The notes under the pieces were generated by a model. That model was not told the origin of the DNA, did not search any database, and worked only from the letters and a program-made list of their open reading frames with translations. DNA of 64,000 nucleotides, taken from NCBI GenBank assembly GCA_029867005.1, contig CP123443.1, positions 1,302,001 to 1,366,000 on the forward strand, written 5' to 3'. The position numbers were made by a program, and so were the translations under genes. This stretch comes from Candidatus Haliotispira prima. GTDB taxonomy: Bacteria; Spirochaetota; Spirochaetia; SP-2023. Positions 27,215-36,859 of this stretch are shown one piece after another (the first letter of the stretch is position 1; each line of letters opens with the position of its first letter).

Positions 27215-29137
27215 CTAATTGCGTAGCTCAATGATCTTTTCTACGATCCTTGGGTCCGAAAGCGTCGAAGTATCACCCAAATCCTCGAATTGTCGGTCGG
27301 CAATCTTGCGCAAAATACGGCGCATAATCTTTCCTGAACGTGTTTTAGGTAAACCGGGAACCAACACGATTTCATCGGGAGTCGCAATCGGCCCGATGTG
27401 GTTTCGCACCTCATTCTTCAACTCGCCAATCAAATTACGGTCTTCCGGATAGCGTTCCCTGACCACAACATAGGCAAAAATGCCTTGGCCTTTGACTTCG
27501 TGCGCGGAAGCCACCACTGCGGCCTCTGCGCATGCCGGATGCATCACCAACGCACTCTCCACTTCCGCCGTACCCAAACGGTGTCCGCTGACGTTGATCA
27601 CATCATCCACTCGCCCGGTAATCCAGTAGTAACCGTCTTCATCCCGACGACAACCGTCACCGGTAAAGTAATAACCGGGAAAGGGCCGCAAATAGGTGCT
27701 CAAATAACGTTGGTGATCACCGTAGATTGTGCGTGCCATACCGGGCCAACTGCGCTTGATGGCCAACAGACCCGAAACGTCGTTGCCGTGTACCTCTTCA
27801 CCCTGTTCATTGAGTATCACGGGCTCCACTCCAAAAAACGGGCGCGTGGCGCAGCCGGGCTTGTTCAGAGTAACCCCGGGAAGAGGCGTAATCATGACAC
27901 CGCCGGTCTCTGTCTGCCACCAAGTGTCCACAATAGTACACTGGCTGTCACCGACCACTTCGTAGTACCACTTCCAAGCCTCCGGATTGATCGGCTCACC
28001 CACTGAACCCAGCACGCGCAGCGAACTGCGATCATATTTTTTGACAAACTCATCCCCCGCCCGGGCAATGGAACGAATGGCCGTGGGCGCAGTGTAGAAA
28101 ATATTGATCTTATGCCGTTCGACCATATCCCAATAACGCCCGGCATCCGGGTAGCCGGGGACACTTTCAAACATCAGGGTCGTAGTTCCGTTGAGCAATG
28201 GCCCGTAAACCACATAGGAATGCCCGGTAATCCAGCCGATGTCAGCCATGCAGGCATGTACATCCCCGTCGTGGCAGTCAAAAACATACTTCTGAGTCAG
28301 CGCGACATGCAACAAATACCCGGCGGTGCTGTGGGCCAAGCCCTTCGGCTTGCCCGTCGAGCCCGATGTGTAGAGCAAAAACAACAGATCTTCACTGTTC
28401 ATGGCCTCGCAGGGGCAGTAGGGCCTCTCGGCATCCAGTGCATCGTGCCAATCGACATCTTGGGGCTTCAGATCATAGGGAATGTCCGTGTGCTGGACCA
28501 CAAACACAGTATGCACATTAGGACAAGCCGATACGGCCTTGTCCACCGTGCGTTTCAGCGGAATGCTCTTCTTGCCCCGGCTTCCTTCATTGGCGGTGAC
28601 CACACAGCGGCAATCACTGTCTACAATGCGCTCTTGCAAAGCCTCAGAACTGAAACCGGCAAAAACCACGCTGTGGATCGCCCCAATACGGGCACAGGCC
28701 AACATGGCAACAGCAGCCTCAGGAATCATTGGCATATAAATGGCTACCCGGTCTCCCTTGCCCACTCCGCGCCTTTTGAGCGCATTGGCGAAGCGGCAGA
28801 CTTCCCGGTGCAATTCTAAATAGGTAATTTTATGTACAGTGTCAGGCTCATCGCCTTCCCAAATTATGGCCACCTGATCGGCGCGGTCCGTTAAGTGGCG
28901 GTCGACACAGTTGTAACAGGCATTCAACTGGCCTTCCAAAAACCAAGCCACAAGACCCTCTTTCAGATCGCTGTCCAGTACTTGGGAAAACGGACGAATC
29001 CAGTCTAACATCTGACACGCCTGAGTCTCCCAAAACGCCCTGGGGTTTTCCATGCTCTCGCGGTATAGCTGCTGGTATTCGCTCAGACTACTAATATAAG
29101 CACCCGCTCTTACTCGTTCCGGAATGGGATAAGTCAT
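27215..29137 (-). CDS. acsA: Acetyl-CoA synthetase
   Basis: A 640-residue AMP-forming ligase that activates acetate. Motifs are the P-loop-like YTSGSTGKPKGLAHS near 256, the WWQTETGG adenylate motif, and the catalytic Lys in KTRSGKIMRRILRK near 598, the site that Gcn5-type enzymes acetylate in this family. The start is set at the second ATG of an ATGATG pair (29137), because GGAGG lies 5 bases before it and the length then equals the family norm. The longest frame would add 66 residues that do not resemble the family. Confidence 0.95.
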   Translation of the reverse strand: MTYPIPERVRAGAYISSLSEYQQLYRESMENPRAFWETQACQMLDWIRPFSQVLDSDLKEGLVAWFLEGQLNACYNCVDRHLTDRADQVAIIWEGDEPDTVHKITYLELHREVCRFANALKRRGVGKGDRVAIYMPMIPEAAVAMLACARIGAIHSVVFAGFSSEALQERIVDSDCRCVVTANEGSRGKKSIPLKRTVDKAVSACPNVHTVFVVQHTDIPYDLKPQDVDWHDALDAERPYCPCEAMNSEDLLFLLYTSGSTGKPKGLAHSTAGYLLHVALTQKYVFDCHDGDVHACMADIGWITGHSYVVYGPLLNGTTTLMFESVPGYPDAGRYWDMVERHKINIFYTAPTAIRSIARAGDEFVKKYDRSSLRVLGSVGEPINPEAWKWYYEVVGDSQCTIVDTWWQTETGGVMITPLPGVTLNKPGCATRPFFGVEPVILNEQGEEVHGNDVSGLLAIKRSWPGMARTIYGDHQRYLSTYLRPFPGYYFTGDGCRRDEDGYYWITGRVDDVINVSGHRLGTAEVESALVMHPACAEAAVVASAHEVKGQGIFAYVVVRERYPEDRNLIGELKNEVRNHIGPIATPDEIVLVPGLPKTRSGKIMRRILRKIADRQFEDLGDTSTLSDPRIVEKIIELRN

Positions 29138-29501
29138 CATGTCCTCCATAACATTAGATACACCGTACTCTACCCCACATTTTATGTTCTTACAATCCCT
29201 TTTTTCTGTCATTCCGTCATTAAGGAGAACCGGTTTGTATCCCCTCCCGGTTTTACTCCCGAAAGCTCCCTGTTTTCTGCTAATTGCCAAGGCAAATTTG
29301 CAAAGTAACGCTACGAAGTAAAAATTGCAAAGCAAAGTTCACGAGGGGAAAAGAACGCCATTCAGCAAAATGGAGACAAACACGCGACCGGCAAAAATAT
29401 CCGGTATGTGCCAAGTACTCCGGAGAAGCCACTATAGCCTATTCACTTTTCCACATTTTGCCGCATTGGCAGAACGTTCAAGGAATGTCTGTAGGCGAAC
29501 A

Positions 29502-29537
29502 AAAAAGAAGCTTCCGGAAAACCGGAAGCTTCTTTTT
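29502..29537 (-). terminator. Bidirectional terminator after the initiator tRNA
   Basis: Perfect 16-bp inverted repeat with a 4-base loop, with A- and T-runs at its two ends so it works in both directions. It lies 55 bases downstream of the tRNA in its direction of transcription. Confidence 0.8.
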
Positions 29538-29591
29538 AAATGACCGCAACTATGCGACCATTAGCAAACTGCCACTGTGCAGTAAATATTT

Positions 29592-29664
<73 letters not shown>

Positions 29665-30410
29665 ACGTTGGGGAGAAGATAATAAGGTACGGCCGGAATG
29701 TCAAGTAAAAAAGAAAATTATGTCTGACAAATCTTGATCCAACTCCAAATGAATCAACGACAGAATTTTACATAATTATGTGGTCTTGACTGGCTAAAGA
29801 AAGATAATCTTCTCCAAATTACGATAAAATAATGAACTAATACTTTTATCCGTCACAAAATTCAGAGGTACAATTCAGGGGAATTATTCGCTGTTTTGCC
29901 AATGGCCTCCATACCTCAAAAATGGCTGTATTATATAATATCAAACAAAATATGGTCAGTGTAACCTATAAAAAAATTAGATGGATAATCATCCAAATCG
30001 GCACCGATTCTTGCCGGGCCTCCTGCCCGGAATCGGATGATTTTGAAGTCGATAAATGTTACTTCGGAACACGGTATCTTTTCGGAAAGGGAAATCGGGG
30101 GGCGATTACCGACAGAGTCTTTAGCCATATATCCCGAATGGCGAAGGGCTGTGCAAATTTTAAAATGCGCAGAGAATTACGCATTTGCGCTATTCAAAAC
30201 CGACAGTATACCGTTAGATATAATTATAACAGCACTTTCCGGAATAAGAATAATTCGAGAATGTATTTCCTCACTCCACTGCTTCATTATGTAATATCAC
30301 TGGTTATAACCGATATAGGATTCAAGTATATCCGACTTCTGCCGAGGATAGCTGCATAGACCATATGGCAAAATAGATGAAAGAGTCATAAAGATTAAAG
30401 GATCAAAAAA
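29665..30410. other. Intergenic region without a supported gene
   Basis: AT-rich region of about 750 bases. Two overlapping plus-strand frames (about 29922-30359 and 30037-30294) encode no recognisable protein and have no convincing ribosome binding site. It could be decayed coding sequence next to the tRNA, but nothing allows identification. Confidence 0.4.
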
Positions 30411-30872
30411 ATGATAAAATCAAAAAAAAGTATTTCGCCGCCGGAAATTTCTGCCAAAAAGATTCCGTTTCACCTACGCCTGCGGCGTGGTCTGCTCATC
30501 GCGGGCGGGATATTGTCGGTGGGCATGGCCGTGATCGGGGCCATACTGCCTCTCCTGCCCACAACTCCGTTTCTGCTGTTAGCCGCCGCCTGCTTCGTAC
30601 GCAGTTCACCCAGACTCCACCACTGGCTGTTTCACAACCGTCTTTTTGGCGGACATCTGCGCCGCTATGTCAATGGAGAGGGTCTTGCTCCCGTCTCTAA
30701 GATCGTGATTCTTGTTATTCTCTGGGGCACCTTAGCCGTCTCGGCCTTCCTTATGCTGCCCTCCCGATTGTGGTGGGTCAAACTGCTTTTACTGGCCGTG
30801 GGTATCGGTGTGACCATTCATATCCTGATGTTGAAGACGACGGACAAAAAAGACTCCCAACCGAAACAATGA
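30411..30872 (+). CDS. DUF454 (YbaN) family inner-membrane protein
   Basis: A 153-residue protein with three to four hydrophobic segments. The family hallmark is seen: GAILPLLPTTPFLLLAAACF, then SSPRLHHWLFHNRLFG. Function unknown in all members I know. It lies upstream of uppP on the same strand. Confidence 0.85.
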   Translation: MIKSKKSISPPEISAKKIPFHLRLRRGLLIAGGILSVGMAVIGAILPLLPTTPFLLLAAACFVRSSPRLHHWLFHNRLFGGHLRRYVNGEGLAPVSKIVILVILWGTLAVSAFLMLPSRLWWVKLLLLAVGIGVTIHILMLKTTDKKDSQPKQ

Positions 30873-30950
30873 TTATTCGGGGCCACCGACAAAAACCATT
30901 TCTCAGAGGTACCCCAAAGATACATTTGTTAGTAAGCTTACTCGTTAATA

Positions 30951-31886
30951 ATGAATGATCTTGACAGTACGCACGATTTTATGAACTGGTGGCAGGCCCT
31001 CATCCTTGGTACCGTACAGGGGCTGACAGAGTACTTACCGGTTTCCAGCTCCGGGCATCTGGCCATTGTGGGCTCGGCCTTTGGGCTGCGCGTACCGATC
31101 AGCGTAGATATACTCCTTCATCTGGCCACACTGATTCCTGCAATTTGGATTTTCCGGAAGAGGATCGGCTCCCTGTTGCGTAGTTCCCGCATATTGCTAG
31201 CTTGGCTTTTCACGGAGACAGATAACCCCCAGACCAAACGTTGGAGGTTTACAGCCTTGGGTCCCCATCTGGCCGGCGACAGTCGTTATATAATCTTGGT
31301 ACTGATGGTCACCTTCTTCACTTTTATCGTTGCTTTTCCACAAAAAGATTTGGGCCTGAAATTCCAACCGCAGCTGGTTGCCGGCTGTTTTCTGTTTACC
31401 GCATTCTTGTTGTTGCTACAGCACTTTTTGTTGAAGAACCGCCGGCAGGATGATGAACGACCCGAACTGGACAACATATTACAGACCGCCAACCGGAGAC
31501 GGATTTTCCTGTTGGCAGTCGGTCTGGGTGTTGCTCAGGGTATTGCGGCCCTACCCGGCATCTCCCGTTCGGGCATGACCATCAGTGTGGCACTGTTGTT
31601 GGGTCTGCGACGCCGAGACGCCGGAGAATTTTCCTTTATCATTTCCATTCCGGTTATCTTGGGGGCATTCCTCTTGGATAGCGGCAAACTACTGTCTGCC
31701 ATCCGGCCGGTGTCCGGGTCTTCCGGCAGCGAGTTCGTCAGTATCCTGTTGGCTTTTATAGCGGCCTGTCTCAGCGGTTTTTTCGCGCTGCGAATGCTCT
31801 TGGCCCTGCTCAATAAGGGCAATTTTTATATCTTTGCACCGTATTTAATTCTGCTTTCTATTTTTAGCTTTCGGTATCTTTCCTGA
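30951..31886 (+). CDS. uppP: Undecaprenyl-diphosphatase UppP (BacA)
   Basis: A 311-residue integral membrane enzyme that recycles undecaprenyl pyrophosphate for wall synthesis; it confers bacitracin tolerance when abundant. Catalytic region 1 is QGLTEYLPVSSSGHL near residues 23-37 and region 2 is PGISRSGMTIS near 202. It is slightly longer than the common 270 residues because of insertions between helices. An internal ATG at 30981 is an alternative start. Confidence 0.94.
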   Translation: MNDLDSTHDFMNWWQALILGTVQGLTEYLPVSSSGHLAIVGSAFGLRVPISVDILLHLATLIPAIWIFRKRIGSLLRSSRILLAWLFTETDNPQTKRWRFTALGPHLAGDSRYIILVLMVTFFTFIVAFPQKDLGLKFQPQLVAGCFLFTAFLLLLQHFLLKNRRQDDERPELDNILQTANRRRIFLLAVGLGVAQGIAALPGISRSGMTISVALLLGLRRRDAGEFSFIISIPVILGAFLLDSGKLLSAIRPVSGSSGSEFVSILLAFIAACLSGFFALRMLLALLNKGNFYIFAPYLILLSIFSFRYLS

Positions 31887-31913
31887 AAATTTATCATACA
31901 TGGTATTAATGTC

Positions 31914-33269
31914 GTGCCCAACAATCTATTTGAATCGGAACCGGTGCTGACCGAGCAGACAGCCGGAAAAGCGGTCGGTGCCTCCCAAGAGGCCCCCTCA
32001 GAGGGTGCCGACAGCCTTGGAACAGAACACGGGAAACACAAAGAGCCGGCGGAAGACCATAGCAAGTTTCTGGAGGTTCTGCTCCACCAAATGCCCCTGA
32101 AGCTACAGGAAGGGCTGGTTGAGCTACTTTTACCGGGTGCAGAATCCCTATCCGGAGCGGAGACAACAAAGAATGTGGAAAGCCCGGGGGCAGAGCTATC
32201 CCCCGGCTATCTTTTCTTTGGCCGGCAAGTGGCACAAAACTCGGAAAACCATGCTTTGTATCATGCCGAAGAGTGGCGTTCTCGTTGGTTACAGAGCCGG
32301 GCGGAACAAGCCGGGCGCAGTCTTGATTCTTGCTGGCAACTGCTAAAAGATTTGGGCCTGAACAGCCATGTCAAATTCCGCTATTTTGAAAATTGCTACC
32401 GAGAAAGCCAAGACTGCTTAGAGCGCGAGCTGCGCGGTGAACTGCGCATTATTCTGCGGCACCGGAAAGAATACCCGGATGCCTTAGAGGCTCTGCACCG
32501 GCCGCCGCGTCTGCTGTTTTGGCGCGGCCGGTTGCCGGCCGACAACGACGCAACCACAGCTATTATTGGCAGCCGCCGCGCCGATAGCTGGGCAATACAG
32601 CAGGCTTGGCAGGAGGCCCTGCTGTTACAAAAAGAATACACCGCACCAAATGATTTGAACGAACTCCATTGCCGGCCTCCCGTACAAGCTCCCGCGCAAG
32701 CTCAAGTCCACTGGATAATTAGCGGGCTGGCACGGGGCTGTGACTACGCGGCCCACAAAGGGGCCTTGGAAGCCGGTGGCCCCACTATGGCCTTATTACC
32801 CGGCGGTTTTGACCACATCTACCCCAAGGACCACGAGGGTTTGGCTCGGCGCATTGCCGATGAGGGCGGTGCCTTGGTTTCCGAATACGTGCCGCAGGCG
32901 GCACCGTTAAAGTGGCGTTTTATCCGGCGGGACCGCCTTCAAGCGGCCTTGGCTCAGCAACTTTTGCTAATACAAAGCGATCTTAACGGCGGCAGCCTAC
33001 ACGCTGTGGAAGCCGCACTGAAAATGGGCAAACCGGTATATGTACTGGATGGCAGCGAGCGCAGTTGGCTGCCGAAGAATTATCCGGCCCAAGACGCTGG
33101 CAAGACAGGGACAGAGACAGGGGCAGAAGCAAAGACAAGCGATTTGTCGGGCACGTTGTGCCTGTACCTCAGCCAACGCCGATTTAGCCGGGAAGAGGCT
33201 TTAATGAGTGCCAATTACGCCTTACTCGAGAAAGAACTGGCCAAACCCTGGCGCGAACGCCATTCTTGA
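31914..33269 (+). CDS. dprA: DNA-processing protein DprA
   Basis: A 451-residue protein. The Rossmann-like DprA/Smf domain occupies about residues 200-385: AIIGSRRADSWAI, then SGLARGCDYAAHKGALEAGG near 270, LLPGGFDHIYPKDHEGLA, the FIRRDRLQAAL stretch and LIQSDLNGGSLHAVEAALKMGKPVYVLDG. DprA loads RecA on incoming single-stranded DNA in transformation. The N-terminal 200 residues are divergent. Some usual residues are changed: Cys replaces the common Ile of SGLARGID, and RRDR replaces RNR. It starts with GTG and converges on coaX with a 20-base gap. Confidence 0.88.
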   Translation: MPNNLFESEPVLTEQTAGKAVGASQEAPSEGADSLGTEHGKHKEPAEDHSKFLEVLLHQMPLKLQEGLVELLLPGAESLSGAETTKNVESPGAELSPGYLFFGRQVAQNSENHALYHAEEWRSRWLQSRAEQAGRSLDSCWQLLKDLGLNSHVKFRYFENCYRESQDCLERELRGELRIILRHRKEYPDALEALHRPPRLLFWRGRLPADNDATTAIIGSRRADSWAIQQAWQEALLLQKEYTAPNDLNELHCRPPVQAPAQAQVHWIISGLARGCDYAAHKGALEAGGPTMALLPGGFDHIYPKDHEGLARRIADEGGALVSEYVPQAAPLKWRFIRRDRLQAALAQQLLLIQSDLNGGSLHAVEAALKMGKPVYVLDGSERSWLPKNYPAQDAGKTGTETGAEAKTSDLSGTLCLYLSQRRFSREEALMSANYALLEKELAKPWRERHS

Positions 33270-33289
33270 AAAGCGAGTTCCGGGCAGGT

Positions 33290-34081
33290 CTAGATATTTT
33301 TCTGCCATATCTGTTGCAACCCTAAAAACAGCAGATCCTCTTCAAATTCGCCCAAACAGTGACTGTGCTGCTGGTAAAATTTGCCAAAGAACCCTGTGCT
33401 GTACAGTTTTATATCCAGTTCCGGGTCTCCTGCCGCTTGGCGCAATTCGCGCAACTGCTGTTGCACGATATATTCTACCGTCCCAAGATTCCCCAGAATC
33501 AGACCGGCCCGGATGGCCTCCTGAGTGTTGCGGCCAATCGAAGACCGGGGCATTTCCAATTTGACTTGGCGCAACAGTGCCGTATTTTTGACCAGGGAGA
33601 CCAAGGCCGTCTCCACGCCCGGAGCAATGGCCACCCCTTGCAACTCACTCCGGCTATTGACCACTGTAAACGTGGTGGCCGTGCCAAAGGCGATGGCAAT
33701 GCAGGGCTTTCCCTGACTCAAATAATAGGCCCCGGCGGCATTGGCCACCAAGTCCGCACCCAACTCATGGGGGTGCTCCGTATTGATCTTCAGTCCGGTT
33801 TTGGCACCCGGCCCTAAAATGGCATAGGGTTGTTCTACATGCTTCTCCAGAAAAATACTGAGTTCTCCGGTAATCAGAGGAACCACACTGCTGATGATAA
33901 TACCCTCAATATCCTGCCAGACAAATTGGTTCTGTTGCAGGAACTGGTTTACGAAAACGTTGTATTCATCGGCGGTGCGCTGCAACTGAGAACTGATACG
34001 CATCTTGTCATGTACCCGCCCGTCCTCGCCAAGCAGCCCAATTTTTACGTTGCTATTGCCCACATCAAAAGCCAGCAGCAT
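33290..34081 (-). CDS. coaX: Type III pantothenate kinase
   Basis: A 263-residue ASKHA-fold kinase for the first step of CoA synthesis. The N-terminal phosphate loop is DVGNSNVKIGLL (residue 6 on); other family blocks are GADLVANAAGAYYL and IAFGTATTFTVV then GVAIAPGVETAL, including the catalytic Asp in GADL. AAGGAGG lies four bases before the ATG. Confidence 0.94.
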   Translation of the reverse strand: MLLAFDVGNSNVKIGLLGEDGRVHDKMRISSQLQRTADEYNVFVNQFLQQNQFVWQDIEGIIISSVVPLITGELSIFLEKHVEQPYAILGPGAKTGLKINTEHPHELGADLVANAAGAYYLSQGKPCIAIAFGTATTFTVVNSRSELQGVAIAPGVETALVSLVKNTALLRQVKLEMPRSSIGRNTQEAIRAGLILGNLGTVEYIVQQQLRELRQAAGDPELDIKLYSTGFFGKFYQQHSHCLGEFEEDLLFLGLQQIWQKNI

Positions 34082-34137
34082 ATAGCCTCCTTCTCTCTTT
34101 GTTCATATCCGTACATGTTTCCTCTGTTTCCGGGCTC

Positions 34138-35196
34138 TCACTCTGTCACAGACAAAACTATTTTCCCCACGTGCTTTTTGCGTACAAAGGACTTCTGGGC
34201 CTCAACAATATCTTCCAAAGGATGTACTTCCGCCACCAGTGGTCGGATTCTTTTATTCTCAATATAACGTATTAGGTTGGGAAATGCACTCTCATCCAAT
34301 ACGGTGCAGCCGCAAAAAGTTAGGTCTTTCAAATAGAGCGTCCGCAAATCCAGCGGCACGATAGGGCCTCCAATGGCTCCCGAAACAGCGTAATAGCCGC
34401 CGGGCTTTAGCACTTGCAGCAAATCGGGCCAAGCCTCTCCTCCGACAAGATCGAGGACCACATCCATACTGTTTTCGTCCAAAACGGACAGCAAACCGTC
34501 CCTGCCCGAAACAGCTCGGTCAGCACCAATATTCAGCAGGCCTTGACTCTTAAGCGGACTTGTGACCGCTATGACCTCGGCACCACGTGCCTGGGCCAAC
34601 TGTACCCCGGCGGAGCCAACTCCGCCGGAGGCCCCTGTGATAAGCACCATGTCTCCCGTTCCCACGGCGGACCTGATGAGCATGTTTTCTGCCGTGGAAT
34701 ACGAACAGGGAAAAGAAGCCAGTTCTATTGAGCTATAGCCACTTTTTACCCTGTGCGCGTGCCGGGATGATACGGCGACATATTCGGCAAAACCACCGTC
34801 GCATTCCGAACCTAAGAACCATGGCGAGTCCAACGTTTTGCCCTGATTTTCCCTCAGGCAAGGTTCGACCAAAACTCTTTCGCCGATTCGGGACGGGTTC
34901 ACATTTTTGCCCACACGGATGATATCACCGCACACATCAATGCCCTGAATGCGCGGAAATTGGATGGGTTCTCCCGCCCAGCTTGCATCGTCATCGGCAC
35001 CTTCATTTTTGGAATACCAACCGACCCGAGTGTTGATGTCTGTATTGTTTACACCCGCTGCATGCACTCGAATCAAAACCTCACGGTTACCGGGAGCCGG
35101 CACGGGCAGATCTTTTCTATACTCCAGCTTTTCATAGCCTCCGTGCCCTGTCAGGCATATTCCCCGCATGAATTTTGGAACCTCTACTCTTACCAT
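34138..35196 (-). CDS. MDR-family alcohol dehydrogenase / quinone oxidoreductase
   Basis: A 352-residue medium-chain dehydrogenase/reductase: an N-terminal GroES-like domain (VLIRVHAAGVNNTDINTR) and a Rossmann domain with GASGGVGSAGVQLAQARGA near residue 178. The zinc ligands typical of alcohol dehydrogenases are not evident, which favours the zinc-free quinone reductase-like group. The substrate is unknown. The start at 35196 has AGGAG upstream; the longer frame adds 18 residues including that site. Confidence 0.85.
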   Translation of the reverse strand: MVRVEVPKFMRGICLTGHGGYEKLEYRKDLPVPAPGNREVLIRVHAAGVNNTDINTRVGWYSKNEGADDDASWAGEPIQFPRIQGIDVCGDIIRVGKNVNPSRIGERVLVEPCLRENQGKTLDSPWFLGSECDGGFAEYVAVSSRHAHRVKSGYSSIELASFPCSYSTAENMLIRSAVGTGDMVLITGASGGVGSAGVQLAQARGAEVIAVTSPLKSQGLLNIGADRAVSGRDGLLSVLDENSMDVVLDLVGGEAWPDLLQVLKPGGYYAVSGAIGGPIVPLDLRTLYLKDLTFCGCTVLDESAFPNLIRYIENKRIRPLVAEVHPLEDIVEAQKSFVRKKHVGKIVLSVTE

Positions 35197-35444
35197 CACG
35201 TTCTCCTTTTTGCCTATTAATTTTACCTGTGAATAAATACCCATTAACAAAATTTTTGTTCTGAAGCACAGTTATGTCTATAACAAATACTTTATTATTT
35301 CCCGGAAATACGTGCCAAATAATAAGCTAAATTCACAATCTTGTCCGGCCCCAATCCGATCCCAATAATGGTCAACCGGATATAACCGCCACCCCCTCCA
35401 ATTTCCCTTCCAATTTCCCCTTGCTCCCGTGCCCTCTTGTCCTC
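35197..35444. other. Intergenic region before the lipoprotein cassette array
   Basis: No gene seen. The right part is a pyrimidine-rich stretch (35390-35440). It leads into the first cassette promoter. Confidence 0.4.
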
Positions 35445-35473
35445 TTGCCAAAATTTATAAATGAAGATACAAT
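35445..35473 (+). promoter_or_regulatory. Promoter of cassette 1
   Basis: TTGCCA (35445-35450), 17-base spacer, TACAAT (35468-35473). The same arrangement precedes the family B cassettes. Confidence 0.65.
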
Positions 35474-35520
35474 CTACCCTGAAATCAGCTTGAAATTACC
35501 TTTGTTTGCAGGAGTCCCCC

Positions 35521-35613
35521 ATGAAAAAACAAGACCAAATATTGACTGATATTGGCATCAACAGTATAATATCCAATATCCAATATCCAATATCCAATAT
35601 CACACTACTTTAG
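35521..35613 (+). CDS. Cassette 1 leader ORF (30 codons) containing the 7-bp repeat
   Basis: GCAGGAG precedes the ATG. The peptide begins MKKQDQILTDIGIN and continues through ISNIQYPISNI, which is the translation of four copies of ATATCCA plus ATATC (35569-35601), ending at TAG. The same 93-bp ORF recurs nine more times in the window. The lipoprotein frame lies at -1 to this one and opens inside the leader (after a TGA at 35547). Confidence 0.7.
   Translation: MKKQDQILTDIGINSIISNIQYPISNITLL
35569..35601 (+). repeat. ATATCCA x4 tandem repeat (first of ten identical tracts)
   Basis: Four perfect 7-bp units plus five bases. Equivalent tracts are at 36815-36847, 38087-38119, 39326-39358, 40591-40623, 49076-49108, 50220-50252, 51381-51413, 52544-52576 and 53678-53710. 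All ten have the same copy number. Seven is not a multiple of three, so each unit gained or lost changes the reading frame. Confidence 0.95.
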
Positions 35614-36611
35614 AAAACAAGCATTTACGACTTTCTCTCCCACACCGTCCTAAACTCCTTTATTCGTTTCTCTTTCATCTTTTACCCTTCCTTTTTCTCT
35701 CCGTTCTCGGTCTGTCTCTGCCTGCCTGTGCCCCGCTGTCGGACAATAAGAACCCGGACAACAGCGACCCGGCACCCCCGGCTGCTGCGAGCCTGAACAC
35801 TTCCATGGCCTGGGTCTCTATGCGTGAAGGGCTGGTACAATTTGACAACGGCACCGAAGGAGTGCGAACAATTGGCGTTATAGTCAGCAGACAAGATACA
35901 CCTGCTGCTTATGCCGAAGTGAAGGACCTGCCGGGTTTTTACACCAGAAAAACCAAAACGGACGGAACACCCCGAACCGTCTATCTTTCGATGACTGATA
36001 AAATGACGGCCACCAAGTTTAATACCTTGGTAACGGTTTCTGTTGACGGAAGTGCTACAGGCTTTGTCAGTGCCATTACTGCTGTACCCGAACTTTTACA
36101 CCCAAACACCAAGTACCACACTCATTTCTATGAGATAACTGATACTACAGGCACAGCCATAGAAAAATTAGAATTTACGACCGAAAACTTTCCGGCCAGC
36201 TACCCGACCACAAGAGGAACCTACAGCAGCTTCTATGACCAAATAACTGCCGCCGGCACCTCTCCGGCTATGGAGTACAAGGCTTCTGAAATCTATCTCA
36301 TTCCCCTTAGATATCATTATTTTCTTACAGGAGGAGGTCCCTATGCTTTTCGTCATGGCAGAGAAGCACCAGTAGCAATACCGGAAACCTCCATAAACAT
36401 GCGTCCTTTTGGTGCGATTTCTATCCCTCCGGATTTAATCTACGATTTATACAATATCACCCTCTCAGGCCCGGGTACAAACGTAACTCTTTGGGATGGG
36501 ATGATAAAATTATTGACTAACTTAAGTGAGGAACTTAAAATTGATGCTGACCTTGGAGGAGATGAATTTTTATTTTACAATAACAAAAAAGCGGTATTAA
36601 TAACCGAGTAG
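35613..36611 (+). CDS. Cassette 1 family A surface lipoprotein (no in-frame start codon)
   Basis: The nominal start is the first codon after the leader stop, because no ATG, GTG or TTG exists in this frame before the lipid Cys. Read this way it gives a long basic n-region (ENKH, HRPK), a hydrophobic stretch and the lipobox LPAC (Cys codon at 35727-35729). The mature part starts APLSDNKNPDNSDP, then the family A domain MAWVSMREGLVQFDNG. The first conventional start, the ATG at 35805, would remove the whole signal peptide. The C-terminal third differs from its paralogs. Function unknown; a surface or periplasm-facing lipoprotein is inferred. Confidence 0.7.
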   Translation, partial: ENKHLRLSLPHRPKLLYSFLFHLLPFLFLSVLGLSLPACAPLSDNKNPDNSDPAPPAAASLNTSMAWVSMREGLVQFDNGTEGVRTIGVIVSRQDTPAAYAEVKDLPGFYTRKTKTDGTPRTVYLSMTDKMTATKFNTLVTVSVDGSATGFVSAITAVPELLHPNTKYHTHFYEITDTTGTAIEKLEFTTENFPASYPTTRGTYSSFYDQITAAGTSPAMEYKASEIYLIPLRYHYFLTGGGPYAFRHGREAPVAIPETSINMRPFGAISIPPDLIYDLYNITLSGPGTNVTLWDGMIKLLTNLSEELKIDADLGGDEFLFYNNKKAVLITE

Positions 36612-36641
36612 ACTTATTCTTCACCACTGTTGTCTTGCTGT

Positions 36642-36670
36642 TAAAGCCCCCCGGTTGCCGGGGGGCTTTA
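36642..36670 (+). terminator. Terminator after cassette 1
   Basis: A 13-bp GC-rich stem (TAAAGCCCCCCGG and its complement) with a 3-base loop. The same hairpin recurs after cassettes 2, 3 and 4. Confidence 0.8.
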
Positions 36671-36689
36671 ACAGCTTTGGTACCCTCTC

Positions 36690-36719
36690 TTGACAACTCT
36701 CTTAAAACGAATATATAAT
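36690..36719 (+). promoter_or_regulatory. Promoter of cassette 2
   Basis: Consensus TTGACA (36690-36695), 18-base spacer, TATAAT (36714-36719). Confidence 0.8.
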
Positions 36720-36766
36720 CTATCCTGAAATCAGCTTGAAATTACCTTTGTTTGCAGGAGTCCCCC

Positions 36767-36859
36767 ATGGAAAAACAAGATCAAATATTGACTGATATTG
36801 GCATTAACAGTATAATATCCAATATCCAATATCCAATATCCAATATCACACTACTTTAG
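36767..36859 (+). CDS. Cassette 2 leader ORF with 7-bp repeat
   Basis: Begins MEKQDQILTDIGIN, with the repeat tract at 36815-36847 and TAG at 36857-36859. The lipoprotein is again in the -1 frame. Confidence 0.7.
   Translation: MEKQDQILTDIGINSIISNIQYPISNITLL

Noticed and set aside
29922..30359. Possible gene of 145 codons in the tRNA-DUF454 interval
   Set aside because: No recognisable protein, no ribosome binding site, and another frame overlaps it equally well.
35569..35601. Repeats as a CRISPR-like array
   Set aside because: Units are only 7 bp, directly adjacent, without spacers, and each tract lies inside a coding frame.
35608..35613. CTT TAG at the leader end as an RF2-like +1 frameshift site
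   Set aside because: A +1 shift leads to the third frame, not to the lipoprotein frame, which is -1. No canonical X XXY YYZ heptamer was found in the overlap either, so a standard -1 slippery site is not evident.
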